This document shows positions 54,080 to 61,948 of a DNA stretch of 64,000 bases, in pieces (positions within the stretch are counted from its first letter, which is position 1; each line of letters opens with the position of its first letter). The position numbers and the translations under genes are program-made. A model generated the notes under the pieces. It was given only the letters and a program-made list of their open reading frames with translations. It searched no databases and was not told where the DNA came from. This DNA comes from Hydrogenophaga borbori (lineage in GTDB: Bacteria; Pseudomonadota; Gammaproteobacteria; Burkholderiales; Burkholderiaceae_C), in contig NZ_QVLS01000005.1 of assembly GCF_003417535.1 (NCBI RefSeq), positions 193,501 through 257,500 of the forward strand, read 5' to 3'.

Positions 54080-54325
54080 GGCAATTCCTTGAAGAGGGTT
54101 GGTTGTTGGTGGTGTTTGTCTGTCAATGCCGTTTTCTGTTTGGCATGGGTGTACTCTAGGGTTTTCCCTTAATTGGAAAAACCACCCCCGGGGCAACGCA
54201 GCGTTTCTGTTTCCGCAACGGTGCGGGCCGCGCCCGCCCCGTGATGTCCCTTGACACCCGTCAAGCCCCCGCCGCCGCGCCCGGCCTACGGTGCGCGCAT
54301 GGTCCTGCCGCCCGCTCGCGCGCGC

Positions 54326-55075
54326 TCAGCGCGCGAGGTAGCCGCCGTCCACGGGGTAGTAGGCGCCCGTGACGAAGGACGCCGCGGGGCCGCTGAGCCA
54401 GAGCACCAGCTCGGCGACCTCCTCGGGCCGGCCCAGGCGCCCCATGGGGTGCAGCGCCACGAGCTGCGCGACCGAGGCGGGGTCGTCTTCCAGGCGCGCG
54501 ATCATGGGCGTGTGGATGAAGCCCGGGCCGACCGCGTTGAGCCGTATGCCTTGCGCGCCGTACTCCAGCGCGGCCGCCTGCGTGAGCCCCACCACGCCGT
54601 GCTTGGCCGCGGTGTAGGCGGGCGCGTTGGCGAAGCCCACCGCGCCCAGGATGGAGGCGATGTTGACGATGGCGCCACCGCCGCCCTTGAGCATGGCCGG
54701 GATCTGGGCGCGCAGGCCATGGAATACGCCCGAGAGGTTGATGGCGATCACGCGGTCCCAGGCCTCCAGCGGGTAGTCGGCGGTGGGCGCCAGTTCCCCG
54801 CCGATGCCCGCGTTGTTGCAGGCGATGTCGAGGCGGCCGAATTGCTTGAGGCAGCGCTGCACCAGTCGCTCGTGGTCGCGGGGCTTGGCGACGTCGGCGG
54901 CGACGAAGAGGGCCTGGCCGCCGCGCTCGCGCACCTGCGCCACCGTGGCCTGCCCGCCGTCGGCGTCGGTGTCGGACACCACCACGCGCGCGCCTTCGCG
55001 CGCGTAGGCCAGGGCGATGGCGCGGCCGATGCCCGAGGCGGCGCCGGTCACCAGGGCGGTCTTGTCGTTCAGCAT
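54326..55075 (-). CDS. SDR family NAD(P)-dependent oxidoreductase
   Basis: A 249-residue short-chain dehydrogenase: TGAASGIGRAIALAYAREG (cofactor loop), NNAGIGG, the catalytic serine in IVNIASILGAVG, YTAAK (YxxxK) and the C-terminal VDGGYLAR. It is the third gene of a CBS-flavodoxin-SDR set, 7 bp after the flavodoxin gene. Substrate unknown. Unlike the broken SDR at 6680-7300, it is intact. Confidence 0.9.
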   Translation of the reverse strand: MLNDKTALVTGAASGIGRAIALAYAREGARVVVSDTDADGGQATVAQVRERGGQALFVAADVAKPRDHERLVQRCLKQFGRLDIACNNAGIGGELAPTADYPLEAWDRVIAINLSGVFHGLRAQIPAMLKGGGGAIVNIASILGAVGFANAPAYTAAKHGVVGLTQAAALEYGAQGIRLNAVGPGFIHTPMIARLEDDPASVAQLVALHPMGRLGRPEEVAELVLWLSGPAASFVTGAYYPVDGGYLAR

Positions 55076-55082
55076 GGCCGCT

Positions 55083-55586
55083 TCAGCCCATCGCCGCGCT
55101 CAGGCGAGCGGTCGTGTGTCCGGGGCGCAGCCGCTCGCCCATGTCGAGCAGGCGCGTGGTGCCGCTGCCCGTTTCCACCTCGCGCGTGGTCAGCGCCAGC
55201 GTCGCCACCGGTGGCTTGCCGGTGAGCCGCTGGACCTCGGCGAAGGCGTTGGAGGCGCCGGCCGAGCCCATGGTCACGACCACGGCCACGCGGCGCAGGC
55301 GGTGTTCGTGCAGAAAGCTGCGCATCGGCCCCGCCAGGCGGTACATCCAGATGGGTGCCACCAGCACCACGGTGCGGAAGTCCTCGGGTCGGGGCCCCGC
55401 GTAGCGGATGCGCGGCCGCCGGCTCAGCAGGGAGTCCAGTACGCAGCGCCAGCTGCCGCTGGCGCCGGCGCGCCGGTGCAGGTCATCCACCTGGCCCAAT
55501 GGCCAGCCGTGGTGCGAGGCGAGCAGCTGCGCCGCGCGGCGCGATACGCCGGTGTACGAGTAGTGGACGACGAGAATGCTGTCCAT
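55083..55586 (-). CDS. flavodoxin family protein
   Basis: A 167-residue flavodoxin-fold protein. MDSILVVHYSYTGVSRRAAQLLASHHG is the FMN-phosphate loop (SYTGVS type), and VVLVAPIWMYRLAGPMRSFLHEH is the ring-binding loop. It would carry FMN and move electrons or reduce quinones. It lies 12 bp after the CBS gene and 7 bp before the SDR, so the three form an operon. Confidence 0.85.
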   Translation of the reverse strand: MDSILVVHYSYTGVSRRAAQLLASHHGWPLGQVDDLHRRAGASGSWRCVLDSLLSRRPRIRYAGPRPEDFRTVVLVAPIWMYRLAGPMRSFLHEHRLRRVAVVVTMGSAGASNAFAEVQRLTGKPPVATLALTTREVETGSGTTRLLDMGERLRPGHTTARLSAAMG

Positions 55587-55598
55587 GTTGCCCTGGCC

Positions 55599-56111
55599 TC
55601 AGTGCGTGGCCGCCGTGCCGAAGTAGGGGTACACCGGCCGCTGTCCCTGGGGTGGCAACGGGGTCTGGCGGTCCTGGTGTTCGTGGGCGAGGCCCTTGCG
55701 CAGCGCGCCGGCGAGCAGCCGCAGTTCCTCGGCCACGGCGGCGAACAGGTCGTCGATGGAGAGCACGCCGACCACGCCGCCGTCCTCGTCGACCACCAGC
55801 AGCCGGCGCACACCGGCCTGCTCCATGGCGCTGGCCGCTTCGTGCACGTCGGCCGTGCCGCGCACCGCGACCGGCGGTGACTTGGCGAGGTGGCCGATGC
55901 GCAGGTCGGCGCCCGCCGCGCTGGAGCGCGCCAGGGCGTCGATCACGATGTCGCGGTCGGTCACCACGCCCACCACCTGGGGCGGGTTCTCGCCGGTGAC
56001 CACCAGCAAGGCGCCGACGTGTTCGTCGAACATGCGGTGGGCGGCTTCGTTGAGGGGGGCGTTGGCGTCGATGGCCACGGCGGCGCGTTGGCACAGGCTG
56101 GCGATGTTCAT
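55599..56111 (-). CDS. CBS domain pair protein
   Basis: A 170-residue protein with two CBS domains. The first is around LNEAAHRMFDEHVGALLVVTGENPPQVVGVVTDRDIV, the second around VHEAASAMEQAGVRRLLVVDEDGGVVGVLSIDDLFAAVA. CBS pairs bind AMP, ATP or NAD(H) and sense energy charge. The ATG at 56111 is chosen; the frame opens at 56153. It heads a CBS-flavodoxin-SDR operon. An FNR-like box (56189-56202) lies upstream. Confidence 0.9.
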   Translation of the reverse strand: MNIASLCQRAAVAIDANAPLNEAAHRMFDEHVGALLVVTGENPPQVVGVVTDRDIVIDALARSSAAGADLRIGHLAKSPPVAVRGTADVHEAASAMEQAGVRRLLVVDEDGGVVGVLSIDDLFAAVAEELRLLAGALRKGLAHEHQDRQTPLPPQGQRPVYPYFGTAATH

Positions 56112-56188
56112 GGGCTTCTCCGGTGAGGTCCTGGGGGCCGCAGGGCGCGGCAACGGGACCCATCTTGGAACGCCGGGCCAGCGCCAGG

Positions 56189-56202
56189 ATGATGCGCGTC
56201 AA
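56189..56202 (-). promoter_or_regulatory. FNR-like box upstream of the CBS-flavodoxin-SDR operon
   Basis: On the minus strand TTGAC-GCGC-ATCAT matches TTGAT-N4-ATCAA at eight of ten positions. It is centred 84 bp upstream of the ATG at 56111. The -10-like element is weak (AAGATG, about 29 bp after the centre). Possible FNR site; less certain than the others. Confidence 0.45.
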
Positions 56203-56254
56203 GTCGCGCGCGTGCGGCGCCGCCGCCGGTCCGACCGGGGGCCGTGGACGCGGG

Positions 56255-57040
56255 CTAGACCGAGTCGGCGTAGCTCGCGCGCAGGCCCTCGGGGTCGATG
56301 ATTTCGATCTGGCGGCGGCGCACCGTGACGAAGCCCTGGCGCGCCAGCGAGGACAGGCAGCGGCTCACGGTCTCCAGCGTGGCGCCGAGGTAACTGCCGA
56401 TCTCTTCGCGCGTCATGCGCAGCTGGAAGGCGCTCGCGGAATAGCCGCGCGCGTGCAAGCGCTCCGACAGGTTGAGCAGGAAGGTCGCCACGCGCTCCTC
56501 GGAGCGCGTGCTGGCAATCAGCGCGGCCACGTGGCGCTCGCGCACCAGCTCGGCGCTCAGCGTGCTGGTGAGGTGGTGCAGCACCGAGCGGCTCTCGCCC
56601 GCGGCCTCGCTCAGTTCCGCATAAGGCAACACGCAGACCTCGGCGTCCTCGATGGCGCGCACCGTGGTGGGGTGCTTGCCGGTGGCCAGGCCGTCGAAGC
56701 CGAACAGCTCGCCGGGCAGGTGGAAGGACATGACCTGCTCGCGCCCATCGCGCAGGCTCGCCACCGACTTGAAGGAGCCGTAGCGCACCGCGTAGATGAA
56801 CTCGCAGCGCTCGCCGTCGCGGAACACGCTCTGGCCCTTGCGCAGGCGGCGCCTGGCGATCGGCGCGCGTTCCAGCGAGGTGTGCGTGCCCGGCTCCAGC
56901 CACGAGGGCAGGCAGACGTGCCGCACCAGGCAGGTGTCGCAGGTGCTGTGGCCGGGCGTGGCGGCCAGCGACGGGGCCGCGGGCAGGGGCAGCGACGAAT
57001 CGACGAAGTGGATGGGCTGGACAGCGGCTTGAAGTTCCAT
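56255..57040 (-). CDS. fnr: FNR-type Crp/Fnr transcriptional regulator (oxygen-sensing)
   Basis: A 261-residue regulator. Cysteines C34, C37 and C43 (STCDTCLVRHVC) and C136 (AEVCVLPY) have the same spacing as C20, C23, C29 and C122 of E. coli FNR, so a [4Fe-4S] cluster is expected. The cyclic-nucleotide-like fold follows. The HTH MTREEIGSYLGATLETVSRCLSSL contains the ExxSR residues that read TTGAT. The ATG at 57040 is chosen; the frame opens at 57127. It likely controls the surrounding genes, which carry FNR-like boxes. Confidence 0.93.
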   Translation of the reverse strand: MELQAAVQPIHFVDSSLPLPAAPSLAATPGHSTCDTCLVRHVCLPSWLEPGTHTSLERAPIARRRLRKGQSVFRDGERCEFIYAVRYGSFKSVASLRDGREQVMSFHLPGELFGFDGLATGKHPTTVRAIEDAEVCVLPYAELSEAAGESRSVLHHLTSTLSAELVRERHVAALIASTRSEERVATFLLNLSERLHARGYSASAFQLRMTREEIGSYLGATLETVSRCLSSLARQGFVTVRRRQIEIIDPEGLRASYADSV

Positions 57041-57153
57041 GCGGGGCTCCTGGCGGGGGCGTCGGGGTGGGCCGGGCGAGTGGTCCGACGGTGGGACATG
57101 CGCGTCGGCCGGCGCGCGCCATGCCATGTTCAGTGGCCGGCCGCCGGCCTGGA

Positions 57154-57169
57154 TAGGTACCTGTACCTA
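57154..57169. promoter_or_regulatory. 7-2-7 palindrome upstream of fnr, candidate NarL-family RR site
   Basis: TAGGTAC-CT-GTACCTA is a perfect 7-bp inverted repeat with a two-base gap, 114 bp upstream of the fnr ATG and 30 bp after the stop of the NarL-type regulator gene. NarL sites are pairs of 7-base elements (TACYYMT), often in a 7-2-7 layout. The match to that element is partial. Confidence 0.45.
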
Positions 57170-57198
57170 GGCGGCCAACCGCTGGTGCGCCGGGGCCT

Positions 57199-57843
57199 TC
57201 AGGTGCGCCGCATGCCGGAGGCGATCACCGCCGCGGCGCTGCGCAGGCCCAGCTTGCGTTTGATGTTGGCGCGGTGGATGTCGACCGTGCGCGCGCTCAG
57301 GCCCAGGGCGCAGGCGATCTCCTTGGTGGCTTTGCCCTGGTGCACCAGGTCCAGCACTTCGCGTTCTCGCAACGTCAGTGAATGCTCACCGTCTGTTGCC
57401 TCCGTCGTGTCCGGGCGGTGGCGTTTGAGCGTGCGGCTGAGCAGCCGCGCGTTCAGCCGCGGGCTCATCCACAGCTCGCCTTTGAGCGCCGCCAGCGCGG
57501 CCGGCACGATCTCGGCGGAGGCGCGCTCCTTCATCAGGTAGCCGCTGGCGCCCAGGGCCATCACCGGCTCGCCGTAGAGCATTTCGTCGTGCATGCTGAG
57601 CACCAGCGTGGCGCGCGGCCCCTGGGCCGCCAGCACCGCTCGCACGGTGGCCAGTCCGCTGGAGTCGCCCGTGCCCATGTCGGTGATCACCAGCGCGGGC
57701 TGGTGGCGTTCGATCAGGGCCAGGCCGTCGCGCAGGCTGGCCGCGCTGCCCAGCAGGCGCAGGTGGGGGCTGCCGGCGATCAGCGTCTCCAGGCCGAGGC
57801 GAACGATGTCGTGGTCGTCGATGACGATGACGGTGTTGTCCAT
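57199..57843 (-). CDS. NarL/FixJ family response regulator
   Basis: A 214-residue response regulator: VIVIDDHDIVRLGLE, acceptor Asp55 (LVITDMGTGD), lysine in GYLMKE near residue 105, and a LuxR-type HTH (LTLREREVLDLVHQGKATKE, then IACALGLSARTVDIHRANIKRKL). It pairs with the histidine kinase 70 bp upstream. Its promoter has the best FNR box of the window. The next gene is fnr, so the two regulators may control each other. Confidence 0.93.
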   Translation of the reverse strand: MDNTVIVIDDHDIVRLGLETLIAGSPHLRLLGSAASLRDGLALIERHQPALVITDMGTGDSSGLATVRAVLAAQGPRATLVLSMHDEMLYGEPVMALGASGYLMKERASAEIVPAALAALKGELWMSPRLNARLLSRTLKRHRPDTTEATDGEHSLTLREREVLDLVHQGKATKEIACALGLSARTVDIHRANIKRKLGLRSAAAVIASGMRRT

Positions 57844-57903
57844 GGAGAACCCGTTCCGATGGAGCGGAAGGCGGCACCTTATGCCCAGCCGCCGCGCGCG
57901 CCC

Positions 57904-57917
57904 CTGATGAAGATCAA
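57904..57917 (-). promoter_or_regulatory. FNR box with -10 element, promoter of the NarL-type regulator gene
   Basis: On the minus strand TTGAT-CTTC-ATCAG matches TTGAT-N4-ATCAA at nine of ten positions. A CATAAG -10-like element (57883-57878) begins 28 bp after the box centre, which would place the box near -40, the activating FNR position. It overlaps the end of the kinase gene, so the regulator has its own promoter. Confidence 0.7.
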
Positions 57918-59983
57918 AGTTCGTCGGGGGGTTCCGACCAGCGGAGCACCACCTCGCAGCCGCCGCTGCGCCGGTTGCGCAGCGCCAGCCGTCCCTGCAG
58001 CGCCCGCGCGCGTGCCTGCATGGACTTCAGGCCCATGCCGGGGTGCGAGGGGTGTACCAGGCTCAGGTCGCAGCCCTTGCCGTCGTCGCGCACCGTCAGG
58101 CCGCACAGCGCGCCGGCGCGCGCCAGGTGCACGGTGATGCGGCGCGCCTGGCCGTGGCGAACCGCGTTGGTGACGGCTTCCTGCACCACGCGGTAGACGT
58201 GGCCCGCGCTCTCGGCGCGGACGTCGCTGAAGTCGCCGCGCGCGCGCAGCGTGCATTCGATGCCCATGAGCGCGGCGGCGTCGAGCAGGTACTGCTCCAG
58301 CGCCTGTTGCAGCGCGCCAGCCTCGCTGCCCGCGGGCACGATGCCGCGCGAGAGCTGGCGCAGCCGCTCGGCCACCAGCTGCACCTGTTCGCGCGACTTC
58401 TCCAGCAGCGCGCCCACCAGCGCGGGGTCGTTGCGCCGCGCCGCCGCCGCTTCCAGCAGCAGCGAGACGCCCGCCACCGCGGAGCCCACGGCGTCGTGCA
58501 GTTCGCGCCCGATCTGATCCTGGCGGGCGTCCATCTCCCGCAGCAGCATGCGCTCGAAGCGCTGGCTCACCTCCTGCACCTCCTGGTGGGCGGCCAGCAG
58601 CGAGGCCTGGAACTGCTCGCGCTCGGTGACGTCGCGCACCGTCACCGAGAGCAGTCGCTCGCCGTCGGCGCGGGGAATCAGGGCCACCGAAAACTCGGCC
58701 GCAAAGACGTCGCCCCCCAGCCGCACGCAGTGCCCTGAGACGACGCCGTCGGGTCCGCGCACCGTGCCGCTCAGCACCTTCGCGATCTCCCCCTGGCAGT
58801 CCCGCCAGCTCAGCGGCGTGAACAAGGGTTCCAGGCCGCGGCCCAGGATCTGTTCCGGCGTGTGGCCGAAGAGCGCGCGCGCGGCCGGGTTGAAGGCGCG
58901 CACGCGGTTCGTTTCGTCGATCAGCAGGGTGGCGATGGGCGCGGCCTGCAGCATGCCCTCCAGGCGCTGCTCGCCCCGCAGACGGCCTGTTTCGGCGGCC
59001 TCGGTGGCCGTGCGCATGCCGTTCAGTGCGGCCGTCAGGCGCCGGCGAACCAGCCAGGCGCCCGCCAGCCCGGCGGCGATCACCAGCCCCATGGGCACGC
59101 CCAGGAGCAGCAGGCTTTGCCGGGTCGGCGCGTTGAAGGTCTCGGCGGGCATGCTGACCACCGCCGTCCAGTGCGTGGCCGGTGAGGTCCAGTACGACAC
59201 CGCCCGGGGCGCGCCGTCCGCGTCGTCGATGCGGAAGCTGCCATAGCCCTCGCGGGCCAGGCGGTCCTGCAGCGCCAGGCCGATGCGCTCGCCTGCCGGT
59301 GCCGGCTCCGCTGGTCCGCGCACCAGGTAGCGGCCGCTGTTGTCGACGATGGCCGCTTGCCAGCGCGCTGGCAGCAGCGGGGCCTCGATCAGCGGGTACA
59401 GCCGCGACAGTTCGATCACGGCCTGCAGGGCCAGGACCTCGCCATTGGCGCGGATCACCGGCACACCGATGCCCACCACCGGTGTGTCGCGCCCGGGCCA
59501 GCTCGTCACGTCGACCACGCCGGTGCGGGCCATGCGGGCCACCTCGGCAAAGGCGGGCGGCGCGGTGCGTGGCGGCTCGGCCCCCGCCAGCGGCGGACTG
59601 CTGAGCAGCGCCTGTCCATTGGCGCGCACCAGCACGATGGCGTCGACCTCCAGGTCGCTCGCCAGGGCGGTGGCGGCGCGCTGGAAGTCGCGCAGGTCCT
59701 GGCCCTCGGCCGGCAATTGCTGGGCCAGGCGCTGCAGTGCGCCCTGCACATGGACGACATGCGCGTTCACGCGGTGCGACAGGGCCACGGTCCGCGTCAT
59801 CAGGTGCTGCCCGGTCTCCACCTGCTCGCGATCGATCGCCAGCCAGGCCGCCACCCCGAACAGCAGCAGCGCGGGCAGCTGCAGGGCCAGCAGCATCCAC
59901 AGCAGCAGCCAGCGCAGCCGGGGAGGGCCGGGAGGCGGCCCGGCCGCCGCCTCTGCGGAGGGGGCGCTCAGCGCCTGCATCAT
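57914..59983 (-). CDS. sensor histidine kinase (dCache-PAS-HisKA_3, NarX/FixL-like group)
   Basis: A 689-residue kinase. After a first transmembrane helix (LLLWMLLALQLPALLLFGVAA) comes an extracytoplasmic dCache-like sensor of about 250 residues and a second helix (LLLLGVPMGLVIAAGLAGAWL). A PAS domain follows (APIATLLIDETNRVRAFNPAARALFGH). The kinase has HisKA_3 with the acceptor histidine in GRELHDAVGSAVAGVSLLLE and a degenerate HATPase (VVQEAVTNAVRHG, DDGKG). The start is taken at 59983 (MMQALS), overlapping the phosphoribosyltransferase gene by four bases. Its partner is the NarL-type regulator. Confidence 0.9.
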   Translation of the reverse strand: MMQALSAPSAEAAAGPPPGPPRLRWLLLWMLLALQLPALLLFGVAAWLAIDREQVETGQHLMTRTVALSHRVNAHVVHVQGALQRLAQQLPAEGQDLRDFQRAATALASDLEVDAIVLVRANGQALLSSPPLAGAEPPRTAPPAFAEVARMARTGVVDVTSWPGRDTPVVGIGVPVIRANGEVLALQAVIELSRLYPLIEAPLLPARWQAAIVDNSGRYLVRGPAEPAPAGERIGLALQDRLAREGYGSFRIDDADGAPRAVSYWTSPATHWTAVVSMPAETFNAPTRQSLLLLGVPMGLVIAAGLAGAWLVRRRLTAALNGMRTATEAAETGRLRGEQRLEGMLQAAPIATLLIDETNRVRAFNPAARALFGHTPEQILGRGLEPLFTPLSWRDCQGEIAKVLSGTVRGPDGVVSGHCVRLGGDVFAAEFSVALIPRADGERLLSVTVRDVTEREQFQASLLAAHQEVQEVSQRFERMLLREMDARQDQIGRELHDAVGSAVAGVSLLLEAAAARRNDPALVGALLEKSREQVQLVAERLRQLSRGIVPAGSEAGALQQALEQYLLDAAALMGIECTLRARGDFSDVRAESAGHVYRVVQEAVTNAVRHGQARRITVHLARAGALCGLTVRDDGKGCDLSLVHPSHPGMGLKSMQARARALQGRLALRNRRSGGCEVVLRWSEPPDEL

Positions 59984-60642
59984 GGCGGCGTGCCCGCTCC
60001 CCCGGGCGCCGCGGGGTCCGCCGCGGCGCGCAGCGCGCGCACCACCTCGGCGTCCTCCACCTGCGGAAAGTGGGCGTAGAACTGGCCCACGGCCTGGAAA
60101 TCGGCGGGCGTGAGCAGGCACACCAGTTCGTCGGCCGCCGGGCGCACCAGCGCCACGCTCTCGCGCGAGCCCACGGGCACGGCGCACACCAGGTGCGCGG
60201 GCGCGCGCTGGCGCACCGCGTGCAGCGCGGCGAGCATGGTCGCGCCCGTGGCCAGGCCGTCGTCGACCACGATCACCGTGCGCCCGCGCGCCGATGCGGC
60301 GGCGCGCCCCGGCGTGTAGGCGGCGCGGCGCCGCGCGATCTCGGCGAGCTGTTCGCGCCGCACGCGCGCGAGGTAGTCCGCGTCCGCGCCCGCCAGGTTG
60401 GCGTGCGGGGCCACGTAGACCCAGCCCGATTCGTCCACCGAGCCCACCGCGAATTCGTTGGAGTAGGGCGCCGGCAGCTTGCGAACGAGCACGATGTCGA
60501 GCTCGCCACCGAGCGTCTGGGCCAGGTGCGCCGCCATGGGCACCGCGCCGCGTGGGATGGCGAGCACCAGCGGGTGGCTGCCGCGGTGGTGGGCCAGCGC
60601 GGCAGCGAGCTGGCGGGCGGCGTCTAGGCGGTCATGGAACAT
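59980..60642 (-). CDS. phosphoribosyltransferase family protein
   Basis: A 220-residue type I phosphoribosyltransferase. The PRPP loop is VIVVDDGLATGATMLAALHAV, with N-terminal LVLAIPRGAVPMAAHLAQTLGGELDIVLVRKLPAP. Relatives of this stress-linked type lack a known base substrate. It overlaps the kinase gene start by four bases (ATGA), so it is cotranscribed with it. The ATG at 60642 is chosen because the protein then starts MFHDRLDAARQLAAAL; an FNR-like box lies 80 bp upstream. Confidence 0.85.
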   Translation of the reverse strand: MFHDRLDAARQLAAALAHHRGSHPLVLAIPRGAVPMAAHLAQTLGGELDIVLVRKLPAPYSNEFAVGSVDESGWVYVAPHANLAGADADYLARVRREQLAEIARRRAAYTPGRAAASARGRTVIVVDDGLATGATMLAALHAVRQRAPAHLVCAVPVGSRESVALVRPAADELVCLLTPADFQAVGQFYAHFPQVEDAEVVRALRAAADPAAPGGAGTPP

Positions 60643-60680
60643 GTTGGCTCGCTGTCGTGGGCCGGGCCCGGCGCGCGGTG

Positions 60681-60704
60681 GCCAGGCCACTGTAGTGGCC
60701 TGGC
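60681..60704. promoter_or_regulatory. hairpin overlapping the phosphoribosyltransferase promoter
   Basis: GCCAGGCCAC-TGTA-GTGGCCTGGC is a perfect 10-bp inverted repeat with a four-base loop. It overlaps the -10-like element TACAGT on the minus strand (60694-60689). It may be a binding site, or a terminator for the upstream kinase gene (no T-run follows). Confidence 0.45.
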
Positions 60705-60715
60705 GGCGCCGCCGT

Positions 60716-60729
60716 TTGCGCCAGATCAA
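60716..60729 (-). promoter_or_regulatory. FNR-like box before the phosphoribosyltransferase-kinase operon
   Basis: On the minus strand TTGAT-CTGG-CGCAA has a perfect left half and eight of ten consensus matches. A TACAGT -10-like element starts 29 bp after the centre, which places the box near -41. It overlaps the stop of the APH-like kinase gene. Confidence 0.6.
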
Positions 60730-61766
60730 GGGGGGCGCATGCCGCGCCCTGGCGCGGGCCGGCGCGCCGCCTGCAGGTGGCGCGCCGCCAGACGCAGGTA
60801 CTGCCGCGCGCGACGGCGCCAGCGCGCCTCGCCCTGGTAGCGCGCCTCGGCCAGGTGCGCGATCGCCAGGCCCGCGCGTTCGCAGGCCCGCAGGGCCTGG
60901 TAGAAGTGCACGAGGGCGCGCGGCGGTTCGTCGCCGCTGGCCTGCGCGTAGTGGCGCAGCAAGGTCTCGCCCAGGGCCGGGGCACCGGCGCGCTCGCATT
61001 CCAGCGCCAGGAAGCCGACCTCGTCGGCGCCGTCCTGTGTGCGCAGCGCCTTGGAGAACTCCAGGGCGTCGATGATCGCCAGTGGGTCGCCGAGCCAGAT
61101 GTGCTCCGGCCGCAGGTCGCCGTGGGCCTCGAGCACGCACCCGGCCATGGCCCGCGCCTCGATCAGCGGCGTGCTGGACGCCAGCCAGGCGCGCAGCGTG
61201 CCCAGCAGCACGTCCACGCGCGTGCGCGGCAGCCGCCATTCGGGGCGGCCCAGCAGTTGCTCGCAGTCGGCCAGGCGCTGCCACAGCCGCAGGCGGTAGC
61301 CATTGGGGTCCAGGCGCGGGCGAGGCTGCCAGCGGTGGAAGCCGGCCAGCTGCCCGGCGATGCGGCGCATGTCGTCCTCGTTGGCCTCGCCGCGCAACAG
61401 GCGCTGGTCCAGCATGGGCCCCGGCGGCAGGCGGCGCATGGCCACCAGCCACTCCACCGGCTCGCCCGGCCCGTCCAGGCGCAGGCGGCCGTTCTCGTCC
61501 GCCGCCAGCGGCACCAGGCCCAGGTAGACCTGGGGCGCCAGGCGCCGGTTCACGCGCAGTTCCTCGCGGCAGTAGTGGCGCCGCCGCTCGAGCGTGGAGA
61601 AGTCTTGCAGGCCCTGGTGCAGCGGCTTCTTCATCTTGTACGCGCGCTCGCCGGCCAGGAACACCCAGGAGAAATGGGTTTCGATGGCCTCGACGGACGA
61701 GACCGGCAGGCGATGGTTCGCCGGGTCCCGCAGCGCGGCCACCTTGTCCTGCAGTGTGTGCTTCAT
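60726..61766 (-). CDS. APH-like kinase (aminoglycoside phosphotransferase-type fold, COG2187-like)
   Basis: A 346-residue protein with a kinase-like fold. The nucleotide-site lysine may be in YKMKKPLHQGLQDF, the catalytic loop is VLEAHGDLRPEHIWL, and the metal aspartate lies in IIDALEF. Relatives often carry a second AAA kinase part; here only the APH-like half is present. The ATG at 61766 is chosen; a GTG at 61775 is also possible. An FNR-like box lies 37-50 bp upstream. The small molecule it phosphorylates is unknown. Confidence 0.8.
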   Translation of the reverse strand: MKHTLQDKVAALRDPANHRLPVSSVEAIETHFSWVFLAGERAYKMKKPLHQGLQDFSTLERRRHYCREELRVNRRLAPQVYLGLVPLAADENGRLRLDGPGEPVEWLVAMRRLPPGPMLDQRLLRGEANEDDMRRIAGQLAGFHRWQPRPRLDPNGYRLRLWQRLADCEQLLGRPEWRLPRTRVDVLLGTLRAWLASSTPLIEARAMAGCVLEAHGDLRPEHIWLGDPLAIIDALEFSKALRTQDGADEVGFLALECERAGAPALGETLLRHYAQASGDEPPRALVHFYQALRACERAGLAIAHLAEARYQGEARWRRRARQYLRLAARHLQAARRPAPGRGMRPP

Positions 61767-61802
61767 GGCAAGCACTATCCGGCCGGTCGCCAGGGCGCGT
61801 GC

Positions 61803-61816
61803 TTGACGGCGGTCAA
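61803..61816 (-). promoter_or_regulatory. FNR-like box before the APH-like kinase gene
   Basis: TTGAC-N4-GTCAA is a perfect palindrome of FNR-type halves (one C/G change in each). On the minus strand a GATAGT -10-like element begins 31 bp after the centre, and the transcription start would fall about at the ATG 61766. A leaderless or nearly leaderless mRNA is implied. Confidence 0.6.
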
Positions 61817-61859
61817 GGATGCGCGCGCCGCAACGCAGCGGTGCGCGCAGTGGGCGAGC

Positions 61860-61873
61860 TTGACCGGCATCAA
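61860..61873 (+). promoter_or_regulatory. FNR-like box before the secreted-protein gene at 61949
   Basis: TTGAC-CGGC-ATCAA matches TTGAT-N4-ATCAA at nine of ten positions. A GACAGT -10-like element (61896-61901) begins 30 bp after the centre, giving a 5' leader of about 40 bp. It lies 76 bp before the ATG. Confidence 0.65.
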
Positions 61874-61948
61874 TGAACGCCCCGCCGCCCGCGCCGACAG
61901 TGTGCAGACGCCCGATGTGGGCGTTTTTGCCTCACACAGGAGGGCGTC

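Noticed and set aside
54251..54264. FNR-like palindrome TTGAC-ACCC-GTCAA.
   Set aside because: It lies 172 bp from the DUF4148 ATG with no -10-like element at the right distance, and no gene starts nearby on the + strand. Chance is likely in a set of many palindromes.
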